This document shows positions 11,035 to 25,145 of a stretch of 64,000 nt of DNA, piece after piece. Location of the stretch: positions 11,626,341 through 11,690,340 of the forward strand of contig JAMXBB010000003.1 of NCBI GenBank assembly GCA_024138015.1. Reading direction: 5' to 3'. The translations under genes and the position numbers were made by a program. The notes beneath the pieces are model-generated. The model was not told the origin of the DNA. It searched no databases and saw only the letters and a list, made by a program, of their open reading frames with translations. This DNA is from Lumnitzera littorea (taxonomy: Eukaryota; Streptophyta; Magnoliopsida; Myrtales; Combretaceae). Positions within the stretch are counted from its first letter, which is position 1. Each line of letters begins with the position of its first letter.

Positions 11035-13170
11035 CTAGTGAGGTGACACTATCGTCCCTGCCAAAGAAACAGTTTCCTCTTGACCGGAATCCGATATATC
11101 TGGCTTGCTTACCTGCTCTGAAGAGTAACTTGTTTCATTCGAGCAAAGAAATAGGCAAACTACCGCACAATCATCAACTTTTGCATATGGATATTTGAGC
11201 CTCCATGCTCGAACAGCATGTTCAACCAGTGTTCGTGCTGCGATAGATCGTGAGGCTGACGCCACTATGTCTACAACTTCTTTGTTTGACAGAACATCCC
11301 AGAGCTGCCAAGTCAACAATACTAGTGAGATTTTCAACTCATGATAATCTCTATTGAGAAGTTGCATCGCATAATTTTGGTGAGTGAATACATTAATATA
11401 CTATATTGTATAATTTTATTAGAGTTACACCTAATTTCTAACGATAAATAAAATGAAAATCAGAGGTATTCCCCATAAAATCCAATTAAAATACAGGTAT
11501 CCTAAACTTTTCCAAAAATAGCGTTTACCCCCTCCTCGATAACGTGATTTTTCATTTTTTTCAATCATATATCCATGAACCAGTTGACAGTGCCATTCAC
11601 CTGATCACATTAAAACCTAATCAGATTTAAGTCAACTAGCAAGGATACATGTTCCTGTTGAATTTCATATCAAGCAGTTGATTCTTACCCCATCCGTAGC
11701 CAAAACCACAAATTCATCTTTATCCGTAAGCTGTCGATAAGTAACCTCTGGCACAGAGATCAAACCATAATCTTTCAAACAGAAATCTCCAAATGCTCGA
11801 GCCATTGCAAGACCAGGAGAATCACTGTGAGGAAGCCAAATTCGAGCAACCTCAGGTTCATTATGAAGAGCAAAAACCCTTCCTTTACAAATTCTGATTC
11901 TCTCTGCTTCTCCTACAATAGAAGAAATAGTTGTGAATATACACAAACTTAAATTAAAAATATCTCATGGCTTTCAACTGAACTCAACATCATCTACTTG
12001 ATCATGTATTACATAAATACTACTAAAGCATGCAAAAGAAAGAAATTTCCATGCAACATTCACAGCTGAGAAGTTTCTTTAATTTAAAAAAAAAAAAGAA
12101 AAAAGAAAAAGAAAGAGCTAAGAATCCTGCCAACAAACCACCTTTATGTTTTTGTTAATGGAGAGTAATGCCTATAATTGGGCAAGCTCTTTTTGGGATT
12201 ATGAACCACCCAAAAAGACCTATGCACTAGTTAAGTCCTGTTATATAGGTAATCCATAGAATTTGCTTTGAACAAACAAAAACCCAAGAACTCCTGCAAT
12301 TTCTCATGAGATTTTTGTGCCATAACCACTAGGCCAATTCATTGGGATTTGCCAATAAATTGCTTTATTCTCTATTGAACTTGATGTCATTTTACCCAAA
12401 TGCTTTACACACACACACACACACACACCCTGCTGGATATTTGTGAAAATACTTCCGACATGAACATCTAGGATAATCACTCTCTATAAATTTAGTCCTT
12501 GTAGTTTAGCAGACAGATTAGAAAATTATATATATAGACCACCTACAAGAACTAGTATGGGAAATAAGCTGTAGCAACAATTACTGCAAACTGAAAAGCA
12601 ACAGCACCATACTGCAGGCATGCACATTATTGGCATGACAGGAAAACCGTGGGTGAAATTAACAGATAATATCTATTGGTTATTAGCTTCAAGTGGAATA
12701 ATGATGGGATAAATTTTAGTAACTTCCCATACCAACCAAGAAACAGAATTCATCAAAATGTCAATATTTCTTAGACAAATATAGAGGTGCCATTAATCAA
12801 CAATCTTCAAAACTAATCTACAAAATATATCTCGTCATAAACAAGAAACTTCACATTTATAGCCAAGTACAGTGGCCAGCCTCAGCTTTCTGGTATAGGC
12901 CTTACATCATTAAGGTATACACCAAATTTTCCATGGACATATTTGAAGGAGCCCATAAAAATTTCAATATATGACACCTCCACATAAATTGAATCTTACA
13001 ATGGACCATAAGCTCGGAAGCCATTTAATTGAAACTTAAAGTTATACTATATTGCTGTACAAATCCTTATATAACTTAGAAAATAAGTTAACAGGCATAT
13101 ATTAGTTAGCGAGAATATCTATGGTGTAAAACTAGTGTATCTGCACATGAAGCGTAAATGTAGAGATATA

Positions 13171-13202
<32 letters not shown>

Positions 13203-14845
13203 TATGTACTTGGAAGATCTGGTTTCAGGTCTACAGTCAACTGAACAGCAAGTAGAGAATCATTTTTATCTCTAGTACCCAATACAGCTCTCGAGTCTCC
13301 CACATTACCAATGACAAGATCATTCCCCTGCAAGATAAAAATAAGTGAAGATCAAGCATATACATCTAGTGTCGTTAGCTTTCAGTTTAGATATAAACTT
13401 ATACCTGCTTGACAATGGTAACAGCTGTTGTCCCACTGCAGTAGCAATCAATATAAGGATGTAGCTTGAGTTCCTTGTCCATAACCCTAAAAGCCTTCAA
13501 AAATGACTCTTTCAATGTGATAAAGGTATCAGATGGACCATCTTTCTGGTTGCGATCCTCATCAGCAGAAAGAAAAGGAGTGTCCTCAGAATTCACGCTT
13601 CCCAAGGCACTACCACTGAAATCGCTAGTCCCTTCTGGGCCACCCTTCTTTAACTCCCATAGAGCACTAAGTTTCAGAGGAAGAGAATCACGGACCTTCT
13701 TTGCTACAACATGCCCATAAGGGCCATGGCCATCAAAAACACCACAAAAAATTGTATCTTCTTTTGAGCCAAAATTCTGTTTCAACAGAACCAAACAAGT
13801 TGATGATTAAAGCCAGAGGAGATAAAAGTTCCAAGGAAAGGCAGAACGTTAACGAGAAGACGACAGAAAAACAATGAAAAAAAAACAATTAACATTGAGT
13901 TGTACAGTTATTTACAGCAGGTTCCAATATACTGAAGTAAGTAGCAGTACACATCCATTCCATAAAACATTATCTAGATAACAGCAGAGCACCTGGGCAT
14001 GCATGTACACATATATATCGCTATTTCTATGCCTGCAAGATTTTGCAAGGAGAAACTATGCCTAGTATCCCTGAGAGATCTCATAGAGGTCCTTGAATCA
14101 TCTGTATTGAAGATATTTGGAATGGAGCAGTGAGTAATACCCTGGCAGCCCTGCAGGCAAACTGGACCTACTGTGATGAGGATGCACTATAGGATTCATC
14201 CACTTTGGGAACATAATCAATGCAGACCATATGGTATTGCAGGTGACAAGCACAAATAATTTCCGACATTGAAGTCAGCAAAAGTTTCAACATATTATAT
14301 TCTTTTCATCTTTAGCAATATAAATGCTTTCTTCAAAAAGATTTAACACCCTTCCATCCTTATTCTTTTGCTGGGTGTCCATGTCTCTGCATTAGAGGTT
14401 GCTGGTCTAGTCCAGGCTCATCAATCTTTAATTAGATTAACAGCGATTTGCAATAATTCAACATGTTTCTGCTACTTCCCATGTGACATTGACAGTAGAG
14501 AAGCAATATCTCTAAAAGAAAGTAATATTGGGACAGAATGACTGCCATAAACAAGCAAAGAATGTTTTCACGCCATTACAAAAAACTGACCTCCCAAACA
14601 ATCATGGCATCTTGATTAACCCCTTTCTTTCCTTGCTTTGTAAAAAGAGAAGCCATATCAGTCGAGCCATTCAAGAACATTCTTCCAGGGATTCGATGCA
14701 GCCACATCTCCATCTTCGCTTCAAAGGAGGAGTTTCTCCTCATCTGCCGTTTCTTCGCTGAATTCTTTCCTTTACCACTCCCTGATGAAGATGCCAGGGA
14801 ACGTGGGGAGGATTCTTCCCCTGCCCCAGAGAGGCAGTTTCCCAT
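11035..14845 (-). CDS. Clade-E protein phosphatase 2C, N-myristoylated type (PP2C33/PP2C74-like)
   Basis: Five exons on the minus strand: 14591-14845, 13405-13776, 13210-13327, 11689-11912 and 11035-11304. All junctions are GT-AG and in phase, giving 1239 nt and 412 aa, a normal length for this clade. The start MGNCLS carries Gly2 and Cys4, a classic N-myristoylation (and possible palmitoylation) signal; an in-frame TAG lies upstream at 14957-14959 and no earlier ATG is in frame. PP2C motifs follow in order: GKKGVNQDAMIVWE (72-85), FDGHGPYGH (99-107), SGTTAVTIV (about 199-207), GNVGDSRAVLG (216-226), LAMARAFGD (283-291), FVVLATDGLWDVLSN (316-330) and VDDCAVVCLFL (366-376). The metal-binding Asp residues are present. 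The enzyme removes phosphate from Ser/Thr using Mn2+/Mg2+. The nearest relatives I know are Arabidopsis PP2C33 and PP2C74; the anchor suggests action at the plasma membrane. Between the DGHG and SGTT motifs is a linker rich in Ser, Asp and Gly. The gene looks intact. Confidence 0.93.
12411..12428. repeat. (AC)n microsatellite in PP2C intron 3
   Basis: An uninterrupted AC dinucleotide run of about 18 bases inside the 1.3 kb third intron of the phosphatase gene. Confidence 0.9.
13169..13202. repeat. Compound (TG)n(AG)n microsatellite in PP2C intron 3
   Basis: A TG run passes directly into an AG run, just inside the intron next to the exon 3 donor at 13209. A length change here could affect the donor context. 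Confidence 0.9.
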
Positions 14846-16165
14846 GCCCAAGGAAAGGGCCTTGACGATGTTCACAAAGCAATCCAGACCCGCCAAACAG
14901 TCTGCCCCAGATGCCCGCCGTACTTCCACCACTGACTTATCCGTCGCCGTTTTGTTCTATTGTATGAGTACCCTATTGATCTGCAATGCATCATGACGAG
15001 AATTAATCATGTCCCATAGAATAGATACCATATACTCACCACACAAATATGAAGAAATGGTCTTCTAAATCTAGCCTACCAAAGACAATAGCTCATAAAA
15101 ATTATCGCAAAAGCATATCATCACTACTGCAACTTGTCTGAAAATCAATAAACTTGGCAATGAATATTACCCAAACCATTCGAAAACTAACAAAAACACA
15201 AATTCATTAGATCAAATTCACAGACATGTACCCAACATCCTATTTCCACAATATAGACGCAGGATCTTCAATAAAAAAACCTCAAAAACTGAACACATCG
15301 AATCAAACCATTGGATGAGAGAATCAATACCAGTTTTCTAAAATTCATCATAACGTACACTACAAAAGGACCCATCACATGCACATCAACACAAAAGAAA
15401 TGATCTTCCACGTTCAACAAACACTATAGGACAATCAAATTAAACGATTAATAATCAAACAATCACAGCAAACAAAACCTATACGTTACCCAACATAAAC
15501 ATCAGAAAGAAAGCAGGCGAATTGCAACAAATCATGAAACTTACATGAAATTTCCTGAATATCCAACAATAAAATTAGCCAAAAGCTGACTGCTTTGAAC
15601 TCGGAGAATCAAATCAATCGCATGGATTCGGCAATTTTGTATAAAGAATATCTATGCCCTTTTTGCATGAAAAAAGATAAATTTCAAAACCCTTTCGCAC
15701 AAAAAAGCATAGAACTTTGGCCAAGAGATCAGGAAATTTACATTCTCAAGGAATCAACTATTGGGCCATACAACAAAATAAAATAAAAAAACACAAATAT
15801 AGAGATATTACGGTAAAATGATGGTGATAAGAAATAGAATAATAATAATGAAATAAGTGTGTAAAATAGATCGGAGTGTGATAAGTAATGTGGTCGATTG
15901 GTTGGTATGATTGAATCTGAGTTTCAAAATGTAAGAATCGTTCAAAAGAGGATTGGAATAGATAGGATTGACCCGAACTATTAATTGGAATTTTCTTCTC
16001 TCTCTCTCACACTCTCTCTGTGTTGTCGGATGGTTATGGTTATGGTCATGGTTATGGCTTTGGCTAAAATGGCGTCGTTGAATTGAATATTTTGCCTTTT
16101 ATTTCATTTGTTTAAGGATAATTGCCCACACGTAATCATAATTTTTGTCTATTTTCTTCGTCATT
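14846..16165 (-). promoter_or_regulatory. 5' UTR of the PP2C gene with a probable leader intron, and promoter
   Basis: Reading the minus strand, TTGCAG at 14986-14981 is a good acceptor. It places a UTR exon at 14846-14980 that contains no ATG before the start codon. A possible donor is GTAATATC starting at 15811, giving a leader intron of about 830 bp. The distal leader (about 15812-16165) contains a GA/CT-rich run near 15995-16020 and tandem ATAACC-type hexamers near 16030-16065. A TATA-like TATAAAAA occurs on this strand at 16198-16191. The acceptor is fairly convincing, the donor is weaker, and the transcription start is a guess from the TATA position. Confidence 0.4.
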
Positions 16166-16199
16166 TCTTTTTTTGCACCCTTTAAAAGGATTTTTATAT

Positions 16200-19100
16200 G
16201 TAACACGTTTATTTCTTACAGAATCGATATTATTATTTATTTTATTTTTAATTTATATTTTTTTAAATATAAACTATTTAATAAATTTTAAATTTAATTT
16301 AATCTCTTTATAGTTTGCCATATAAGTTTCTTTACGGCTTTTTTTTTTTTCCTTTTAAATAATGTTAACCTAAACCTTTTGTGTTTTGCCGTGCATAATT
16401 TGATTTTTACTAATCATTGTTGCTATATCATCTCTAATCACTTATAAGTATACTTTTTATTCGATGAAGATGTAAATTTGACGACGGCGCAAATACATCA
16501 TGCTATCTTTCTTAGATAATGAAATGATAAATTTGATGAGTAAAACTTCAATTGAATAAAATATTTCATATTTTTAAACTTTATATATATAATTTAATAG
16601 GTAAAAATTCGATTAGATATAACATCCAAAAAATTTAAACTTTAAATATAAAATTAAGAAAAACCAACAAAAAGTTCATAGCTTAGCATAACATGACCCG
16701 ATGAATTTTCTTTTTTTCTCTCCTAAACTCTCTACTTGGGGATTTATTTTTTCTTTTAATGGAGGTTTGAGGTGACCCTCCACCATCCTAAAGGGTTGTT
16801 GATCCCTTAAGGTAATAGACAATCACCCTAAGTTATAGGTAAATAAAACTATCCATTTTTATAAATAGATTGTAACTTACTTAAGTAATTGAGTTTGAAA
16901 TGGCACACAAAGACTAAAGAATGGCTAGCTACCACTTAGATGGTTGCATAATTTTACATATATATATATATATGTATTTATTGTTTGATTTATTCAATTT
17001 TCTTCATTTTCTATTTCTTTTATTTTTCCTTTTCTAATTTTTTAATTACATTTATTATATATAATTACATTATATGATTTGCACTTTCTACACTTTTTTT
17101 TTCCAATTTTTTATTTTTTATGTATTTTATTTTTATAATTTTACGTATTACTTTTTCTTTTTTTTTTCTTTGCATAATATGTAGGTACTATGTTAGCATC
17201 ACATATCAGTTGATAATTAGATTAGATCATTTTAACAACTTTATAACAATTAATTGACGGAATTCTTATTTGAATTATTTAGCATAACATCAATCCTTTT
17301 ATTTAAACTTAATCTAAATGTTGATACCTTTCGTATAAATTTTTTTAATAAGAAAATAATTGAAATATATACCACAATAACAACTAGAATTACGTTTGGG
17401 ATAAATTTAATAATATAAGATCGAGTCATGACCTAAAACAATAAGTTATAAGATGCAATAAATCTTTGTCATGATTAATTACATGTATTACATATTGTAA
17501 ATTTTGGAGATTCATAATCATCATATTCATCATATTTAGAAATTACAAGGTCTATAGTTTCTAAATATATAAAAAGGGATCCTAAATTTGTTTTAAGATA
17601 AATACGAAATCATACCTTGTATCATCCTACCTATTTCGAAAATTCAAAAATACTATCTGTTATGTAAACTTTAATATCAACTCTTCTACTTGTTCAACCA
17701 AATATGGTTAAACAGTTTCTACAATTTAACAATCGATGCTCACCCTCACATGGCCATGTTCGTCCTTGCCAAGGTTCTTCTCTATAAATTGAAATGTGAA
17801 GTTTGGGAAACGTATTAAATATTGTTACGTGTGATTAAACATGACGCTAATGAACTGATGAGTTTATCATATCTGAATTTCCCCTCTCTCTCTCTCTCTT
17901 AAATTCCAACCATGAAAGATGTGACAATTTATCAATTTTTTTTTATTTTTATTATAAGTATATTGTAAGTCTTGGAAGTAGTTATTCTGATATGCACAAG
18001 AGATGAGGTAATACCGTAGTAGGCACTTCTTGGGCCAACAAATGCTTAGTTTACGTGACTTGTGATCTAATAAGTAGATGGAAGTGATTAAATAATTTAT
18101 TTAAACACAATATGACCATAATGCAATATAAATTTAACTTTTTGGAATAAAAAATGTCCTTATCATCTCTAATGATTATGAAACTACCCACGTCCTTATA
18201 TTTTAGCATTTAAATGTTACGAACCATAAGGTGTGCAGTTGAATGAAAAGATTTTTAGTTAATAATATAAATTATTAAATTTTGCAAGGATATAAATCAA
18301 TACAAATAGCAATATTATTAGACACGGTTTGAATAATTTGTCCTAGACATATAAGAGAGTCAATAAGAGTTAAATTAAGATTGAATTAGACCTATTTTAT
18401 GATTAGATCCGGTCGAATTGAATTAAACTATAGAAATTGTCTTAAGTGTGACAACACTGACAAATAACATACATACAATTTAAGGTGCTTTTTAACTAAG
18501 TCCATTATGATCTTAAGTTTTTTTTTTTTTTTTTCAACTTATAATATAGATGTTATTTTACTAATAATAATACCACTAAATTATAACAATCTTAGTTAAG
18601 TTAAAATTTAATAAAATGAGTTGTTTCATTGAACGTATAAATAAGTAGCACAGGATTGTACCCGCATTATGCATGTCTACAAAGTGAATGATGAAGTAAA
18701 TAAACTATTTACGGGATTGTAAATAGTAGACATGTCGTTAGCAAACTGTCTCAAATAATTTTTTTACCGTAACTTATATAAGGCTAACCTAATTACAACT
18801 TTTATATGGAATGAGTATAATACATTTAAATGTGTAAGACACCAGCAATGTCTTTTTCTATAAATATTATATGGAAAATTTTATTTTCTAGTCACTTAAG
18901 TTTGAGTGTTTGACCATAATAGTAATCACTTTTAAATTAAGTAAATCACTCTTGATTTATAGTAAAATAACATTTATCATTGATAAAAAAAAAAAAAAAA
19001 AGTCATCGACTACATTAAGAAAATTGTTAACAACTTTTATAAAAAAACCATTAACAATGTTTATTAAAACCTGTAGACAGTATTATTTTTGCCATCAACG

Positions 19101-22100
19101 ATTTTTCTTTTACCATTAATAAACATGATTTACTATAAATTGTAATAAATTTACTGTAATCAAGACTAATGATACCGCATAATTACTTTTTACTAACCAT
19201 CCTACAAAAGTCTTATAATTATAAATATAGATAAATACTAGTCAGTAGTCACATGCCATTTCAAACATGGGACTTCACCGACGTTGATGATCCAGAAAAT
19301 TCCAAACAGGATTTGGGGGTGAAAAAGTTAGGGACCTTTTGGTGACTTGTAATTTCCCCCCGTCAGAAAGGGCCGCCCAGCGCAAGAATCCTTTTCTACT
19401 TTCCACATATTGAGCTTTAATTATAATAACGTTTTATTGGGATAGCAATGATTGAAAACTTATCCTATTTTCACAGTACATGTTCGTGCATCCAGTTATT
19501 TAATTTGAGTTGCATTATAATTTTTAAAATTTTACAGTCAATGCAATATATATTAATTTTTGTGCCAAAAACTTAATTCAAATCACATAACAAATCTTGA
19601 TTGATTTATTTGGACAATATTTTATTAACTAATCCCACTATCTTGTTTATCTGTTTATTTGATATCTTTAATTTGGCTAGATTTATTCGATATCTTAAAT
19701 TTAGGTAGATGTATTTATTTAACAATTATCTTATGTGAAAGTAAACTAAGGATCTTCCATATTTACTATTCACTTTTGCTCATAATTCAGAAGTTCAAAC
19801 TTGAGGGTTTTTATATTTATATTTTTAGCTCTCTTTGTAACTTCTTTAACCACAACCTCCATCAAAATAGATCAAGCAAATGATTTAATTAAATAAAAAT
19901 AAAATAATAACTAGGTATTTAAACTCTTGATTTTTCACTCAAGAATAGACGGTTAGATTACTATTATTAAGGAAACAAAAATCCTTGCAATATTTAAATT
20001 CAAATCATAGCAATATTTTATTAACTTGAAAGAAATTTGGTAGATGGACATGCACTCACAATATGTGTGCCTAAATCAAAAGAGATCAAATATAGCATAT
20101 GTTAATAAAAAAAAAAGGTACCAAAAAAGTTAAGAACCGATTGTGATTTATTATAGATTAGTCTATTATCTCAAGTGAAAAATGTGATGCATGGGAAATT
20201 AAAAACTATTAAGTTAAAGAAAATACATTGATTTATTGAAATTAACCTTATTATTTATGAGATAAAAACGCATACTTTTAATTTAAACGACAATCAAAGG
20301 AATTTGTTAACAATTTTTATGAAGTATGACATCAAACATCAAAATCAATATCTTATGCTTTAGTAGTGCAGATATAGCTAGGTATACAATGAAAATTTAA
20401 GCAACTTCTTATAAGCAAATGAAAGAGATGTCTAATATTTTTCCTCCTGCTACTATTGTTGCTGATTTCTTAATTTAAGAGTATTCTCCAATTCTAACAA
20501 CCTTGCACTCTTTTTCTTTACTTTTTTTTTTTTTGTTAACTATCATAATATTATACTTTAGGGAGAAGGAATTTTGACTTATTCCCAGTGTTCACGTTAC
20601 TAGATTACAGTAATTTTAGCCAATTTTACTCTTCTTAATGCATTAGATATATGCTTAAAAAAGAATAATGAACACATAACGTTGTCAATTTTTCTTAACA
20701 TCTATTGTACAATAAATAATTAAATATAAAATTATTAGATCATGCAATCACTCTTTATTGTCAAAGTAAATGGATTATTATAAACACGAAAATCCCATCA
20801 TATGATTTGACAAAAAAAAGATTCATCTATACTAATATATCACATGTTTCTATAAACGATGTGAGTATATTATTGATATTTAGATATATATTAATTATAA
20901 TAGATTAATATCTTTATGTATTAGACTTTTATTTATTCACTACTCATAAAGATAAATGAAATGTTGAGACAATTGAAATCTTTCTCCGGTTTAAGAGTCT
21001 TATACGCATATGTACGTTGATATACTATCTTATGTAGCCAATAAGGTAATACAGCCAAATGGCTGAATCCCCAAGTCGACAAGAGTGGATCAGGGTTTCT
21101 GACTCCTCATGTGTTCCGCCTTATCACGAGACCCATGATTGGTCAAAAACGTAGCTCACCTTCTCATGTTTAGGTTGCCAGGTGTGTCCATAAGCCCAAC
21201 ATGGACAGTGGACACTAAAAAGATAAAAATCATGTAATATAAAATGCCATATGGGTCTCATCTTGTTTTGCTATTAAATGGAAGGAAACAAACAAGTAAA
21301 TTGGTCGGTGACCCATTTGCATCGGATGCCGGTGTTATCAATTATTATCCCCTTTGTTTGGGTTTTTACTTTATTTGCATTTTCCGGAACTCTCGAGATA
21401 AGCATTTGAAACCCCAATCATTTCCATCAATTCCCAAAAACCTATAATTTACCATTACTATTACAACGATGTTGATGCTCCCTAAGTCATTACTATTACT
21501 CCCCACAACTACCAAACTTTATGTTGGTTTTCTCTTTTGCACCTAATAATTATGTCTTGGAATCTATATAAGATTAACTTATTTGTACGCTTTTCAAATT
21601 TAATCATATATCTTTTTATAAATTTGTTTAGATAATAATCAAGTCATTGAGTTATTTAAATATTGAGCTTTATGATGTCCAGCTTAATTAACTTGTAAAC
21701 ATAATTAAGTTTTAAGTCAAAATTAAATATTAATCGAATTTAAATTGAATTTTGATATCAATATTATTGTTATACCTTGAATCCAAAGGGTAAGGCTTGT
21801 CTAGTGCTTGTTTCTTAATGAGGCCATACAAGGATTACTTATAACTTAAATTAAATTTATTTTTAATAGTGGTCAAATTTAAGTAACTATATCCATCTAA
21901 AATGATATATGGTGGACCGAATAGCATAACTAACTTGATCAACTAAATCATCTTATGGTTTGGCTTGATTAATAAATAGTTTAAGTTAGATACCTAGAGT
22001 AGGCCAATTGAGTTTGTTAATTCCCTTTTTCTCTAGTAAGTGTAATTTTCCTTAATTTAAGTTTAAGGGATAATGAAATGCTCTATCAAATAAATTAAAC

Positions 22101-25100
22101 TATATTATCATGTTTTTATATTCCTATTCACGATTTTAAATTTAAAATTGACTTTCTTATAAATTTCCATATTGCAGTTGATATTTTATTGATCCACACA
22201 TCTAGCATACGGTTGAGATTCAAGATTAAACTTTCACAAACTTGTTTGTTGTTATCAATACTACTCTTTATTGTTTGATACATTGCTATTCCTAATTACA
22301 TTTTCTTACTAAGTTTCTAGTATTTTGTTACTGTAACTAATTTTCAAAATTTTAGTCTATTTCTCCTATGAAACGTATGCTTTAAGATATTGATAATTTT
22401 AATTCCCCAAAGTTTGCAATTCAAATTACTATTGTTATTTAGATTCTTCTAAATAGCAATTTTTTTAATGGAATTGTTTAAAGTTATAAAGACTTACTTA
22501 GTTTTCTATTTTCTCCTTTTCCGACAAGTGATTTCCCACTGGATTTGATTATGGGAAAGGTATTAGATTCTATTTATAAAATTTAGGATAGATTTTATAG
22601 GAGTCTTATACTAAAAGGTCTTTTAAATTTAGTTTTATTTTAAGTTATTTGGTTTCCTCTTTTATATTATGTCATGAATATGATTCTTAATTTATCCTAT
22701 GTTACTTGTCCCTATTAATATAGTTTTTTATTTGGCTAACTTAATTTTATTTCAAATGACCCGTTAACTAGATATCTCGAGTTGGTTTATGTAACAGTAT
22801 GCTTATTTCCTCTTTATTTCATTAATTAGTTAATTTATTTTAAATTGACACTTCTGTTAACTTTTTGGAGTATTTCCATTATTTTAATTAGAACGATAAC
22901 ACGTTTTTAGATAATTGAGTCAAAATGAATTTAATTGAATTAAACTTGAACTCATTAAGTAACATTTTTATTAGAGTTGGAGATTAATTGTAAATTCAAT
23001 TGAGTTCAAGTTACTGTTCAGCTTCAAAATATTTAGCTCGAATCTGTCGTGTAAATTCATTTATAACTTTACTTATGCAGTACCCATGCGAATTTTCTTT
23101 CTTTGTAAAATATGAAATACAAAAGAGAAGAAACGTTTCAATCTATATACCCCGATGTCCTGTTTAATACAAACGCCGTAGAGTCAAAGAGTTTCAAAGA
23201 ATAATAATTGATTAATATAATCAAAATGAAGGAGGAAAATTGAGCCCGCATCGGATCAGTTAGAACAGTGTTTGATCTAGCTTAATTTTCTAGCAAATAC
23301 AATGCCAATTTTGTTATAGATAGTTTTTGTAAGATAAAATTAAAATTTAATATGAAGAAGTATGGTAACTTAAACCCGCTCTTCTTTTTCCATTCTACAA
23401 TGTGCAAAGGCATTGAATTCATGTTATAAGTAATGACTAATGCTCTGGACCAAGGTGATTCAGGTTACGTTAAATACTTTTCATTTTGGATCAGTTGCAG
23501 TTAGCGGATAATCAAATCGAATTAAATTCATTCACTTAAAATTATCTTGTGTAAGTAAATTTCATAATTATATGATACAATTATTTTAATAGATAATTCA
23601 CGAATCTTACAAGTATTTTTGGAAAAAATATCTACTTTTATCAATAACTATTCTTTCCTCGGATTTCAATGTGTGAAGAACATTTTTTGTTTTTTTTTTT
23701 TTCCTCTTCAGTACACCATATCCTTCCAATTCAGTCTTATTTCTTCAACGGTAGGAATTTCCTTCCTCAACGCTTTTCCATTAAAACATCAAATTATGAA
23801 AAATCACAATGTTTAATTAACGGATTGTTATATGTTGAATGGGATATATATGGTAACATTAATAAAATAGTATTATCCTAACGTTAATCTAAACTATTAA
23901 TTTATGAAAACTTAATTTACACTATTTATCCTATTAGAATAGCCTAATTTGTTACTTGGACAATATGTTAACTAATGTATTAAATAGGAAATGGAGAAAA
24001 AGAAAGTAACTTACTAATCTTTACCAATAGCAAGGTTATGTTAACTAGCGTTATCATAGAAAGTTACAATTCAAATGTTTTTTTTTTTTTTATGGTCCAG
24101 TTTATATTTTTTTGTAAGATCAACCTAACTTTTCATCTTTTAATTAATATAATATTTATTAAATCCAAATAATCAATCTAATTATATTTTTAATATTTCA
24201 AATCTAATAAATATTATATTAACGATAAATAATGGATTCGATTGATTCAATAAAAAATCTAGATAGAATCATAAAATTATCGTAATTCAAAAAAATTATA
24301 ATATTTAATTGAAAGATTATATCTCTTTGTTCCAAAAATCACATATATTTTGCCATAACTTTTAACGGTACATAGAAACTTAAGTTGGAATTATCGAGAT
24401 AAGCTAGTGCTAAACTTAATCTAGAATGTTAAACACAGATTGAGTCGTGAGTTAAATCGAAGAAGGTGGCTTAATCATTTTGTTTTGGTAGCGTATGTGT
24501 GCACTTTCACGTTTTTCTATTACCAACTACATTGACAAAGACGGAAGTACACGAAACCCAAAGTTAGATGTCGTTGCACAGGTAAAACACTGAACAACTT
24601 GTCTAAAATTTTTATTCTCAAACTAATCTGCTTAATACATTTGATAAAAAATTATAAAAAAAAAAATAAGGAAAATCTAAAGAAAGATATAAAATATATG
24701 GGAGGAATTAAATTAAATATTACCAAAATCATATAGAATACAATGTATTGTGAAATAAACTAAAAATATCACTAGATAATTCTTTTTTTATATTGACCGA
24801 AAAAAAAAATTTCTTTTTTTATGTTATTTTATGATATCTTCTCCCTCAGCCATCGTTCAGAAATACATGATCTTATCCGCAAGCTATTCGTGAATTCCGA
24901 GGAATTTTATGAGTACAGACCTCAACTTGTCCATGAGACAGACGAAGATGGGTGTTTATCTGCTCTTCGATTGAGTCATCATATTATTTGTCACAAATTT
25001 CCCATCTACTGAATGGAACAAGCAAATTTGAATACGGCTCCATTTTTACTTAATCTCAATCTACCCCGAACTTGAGCGCTTCTGGTAAATCGAAACAAAA

Positions 25101-25145
25101 TCCAACTCTGGAATATTAAACTGGTTATATTTGTGATTATAATCG
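16200..25145. other. Long AT-rich intergenic region
   Basis: About 9 kb without a gene I can support. Open frames are short and of AT-driven composition. Islands of higher GC occur at 19260-19390 and 21040-21240 but show no coding pattern; the latter resembles unique promoter-type sequence more than repeat. Low-complexity tracts include (AT)n near 16964 and (CT)n near 17885. An AT-rich inverted repeat has arms at about 24143-24165 and 24202-24225. A short open frame at 24830-25012 is listed separately. Confidence 0.5.
24832..25012 (+). other. Possible exon relic, unidentified
   Basis: Within AT-rich DNA this segment has near-balanced base composition and an open frame reading SEIHDLIRKLFVNSEEFYEY and then PQLVHETDEDG before a stop at 25010-25012. 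The run of charged residues looks more protein-like than any other open frame in this intergenic region, and a pyrimidine-rich stretch ending in CAG lies just before it. I do not recognise a family. It may be an exon fragment of a lost gene, or chance. Confidence 0.2.

Noticed and set aside
14846..14932. Possible N-terminal extension of the PP2C upstream of MGNCLS
   Set aside because: The upstream open stretch starts with GTG and has no ATG, and an in-frame stop lies at 14957-14959. The myristoylation start at 14845 is far better supported.
19260..19390. GC-richer island as a possible exon
   Set aside because: No frame stays open across it with a protein-like composition.
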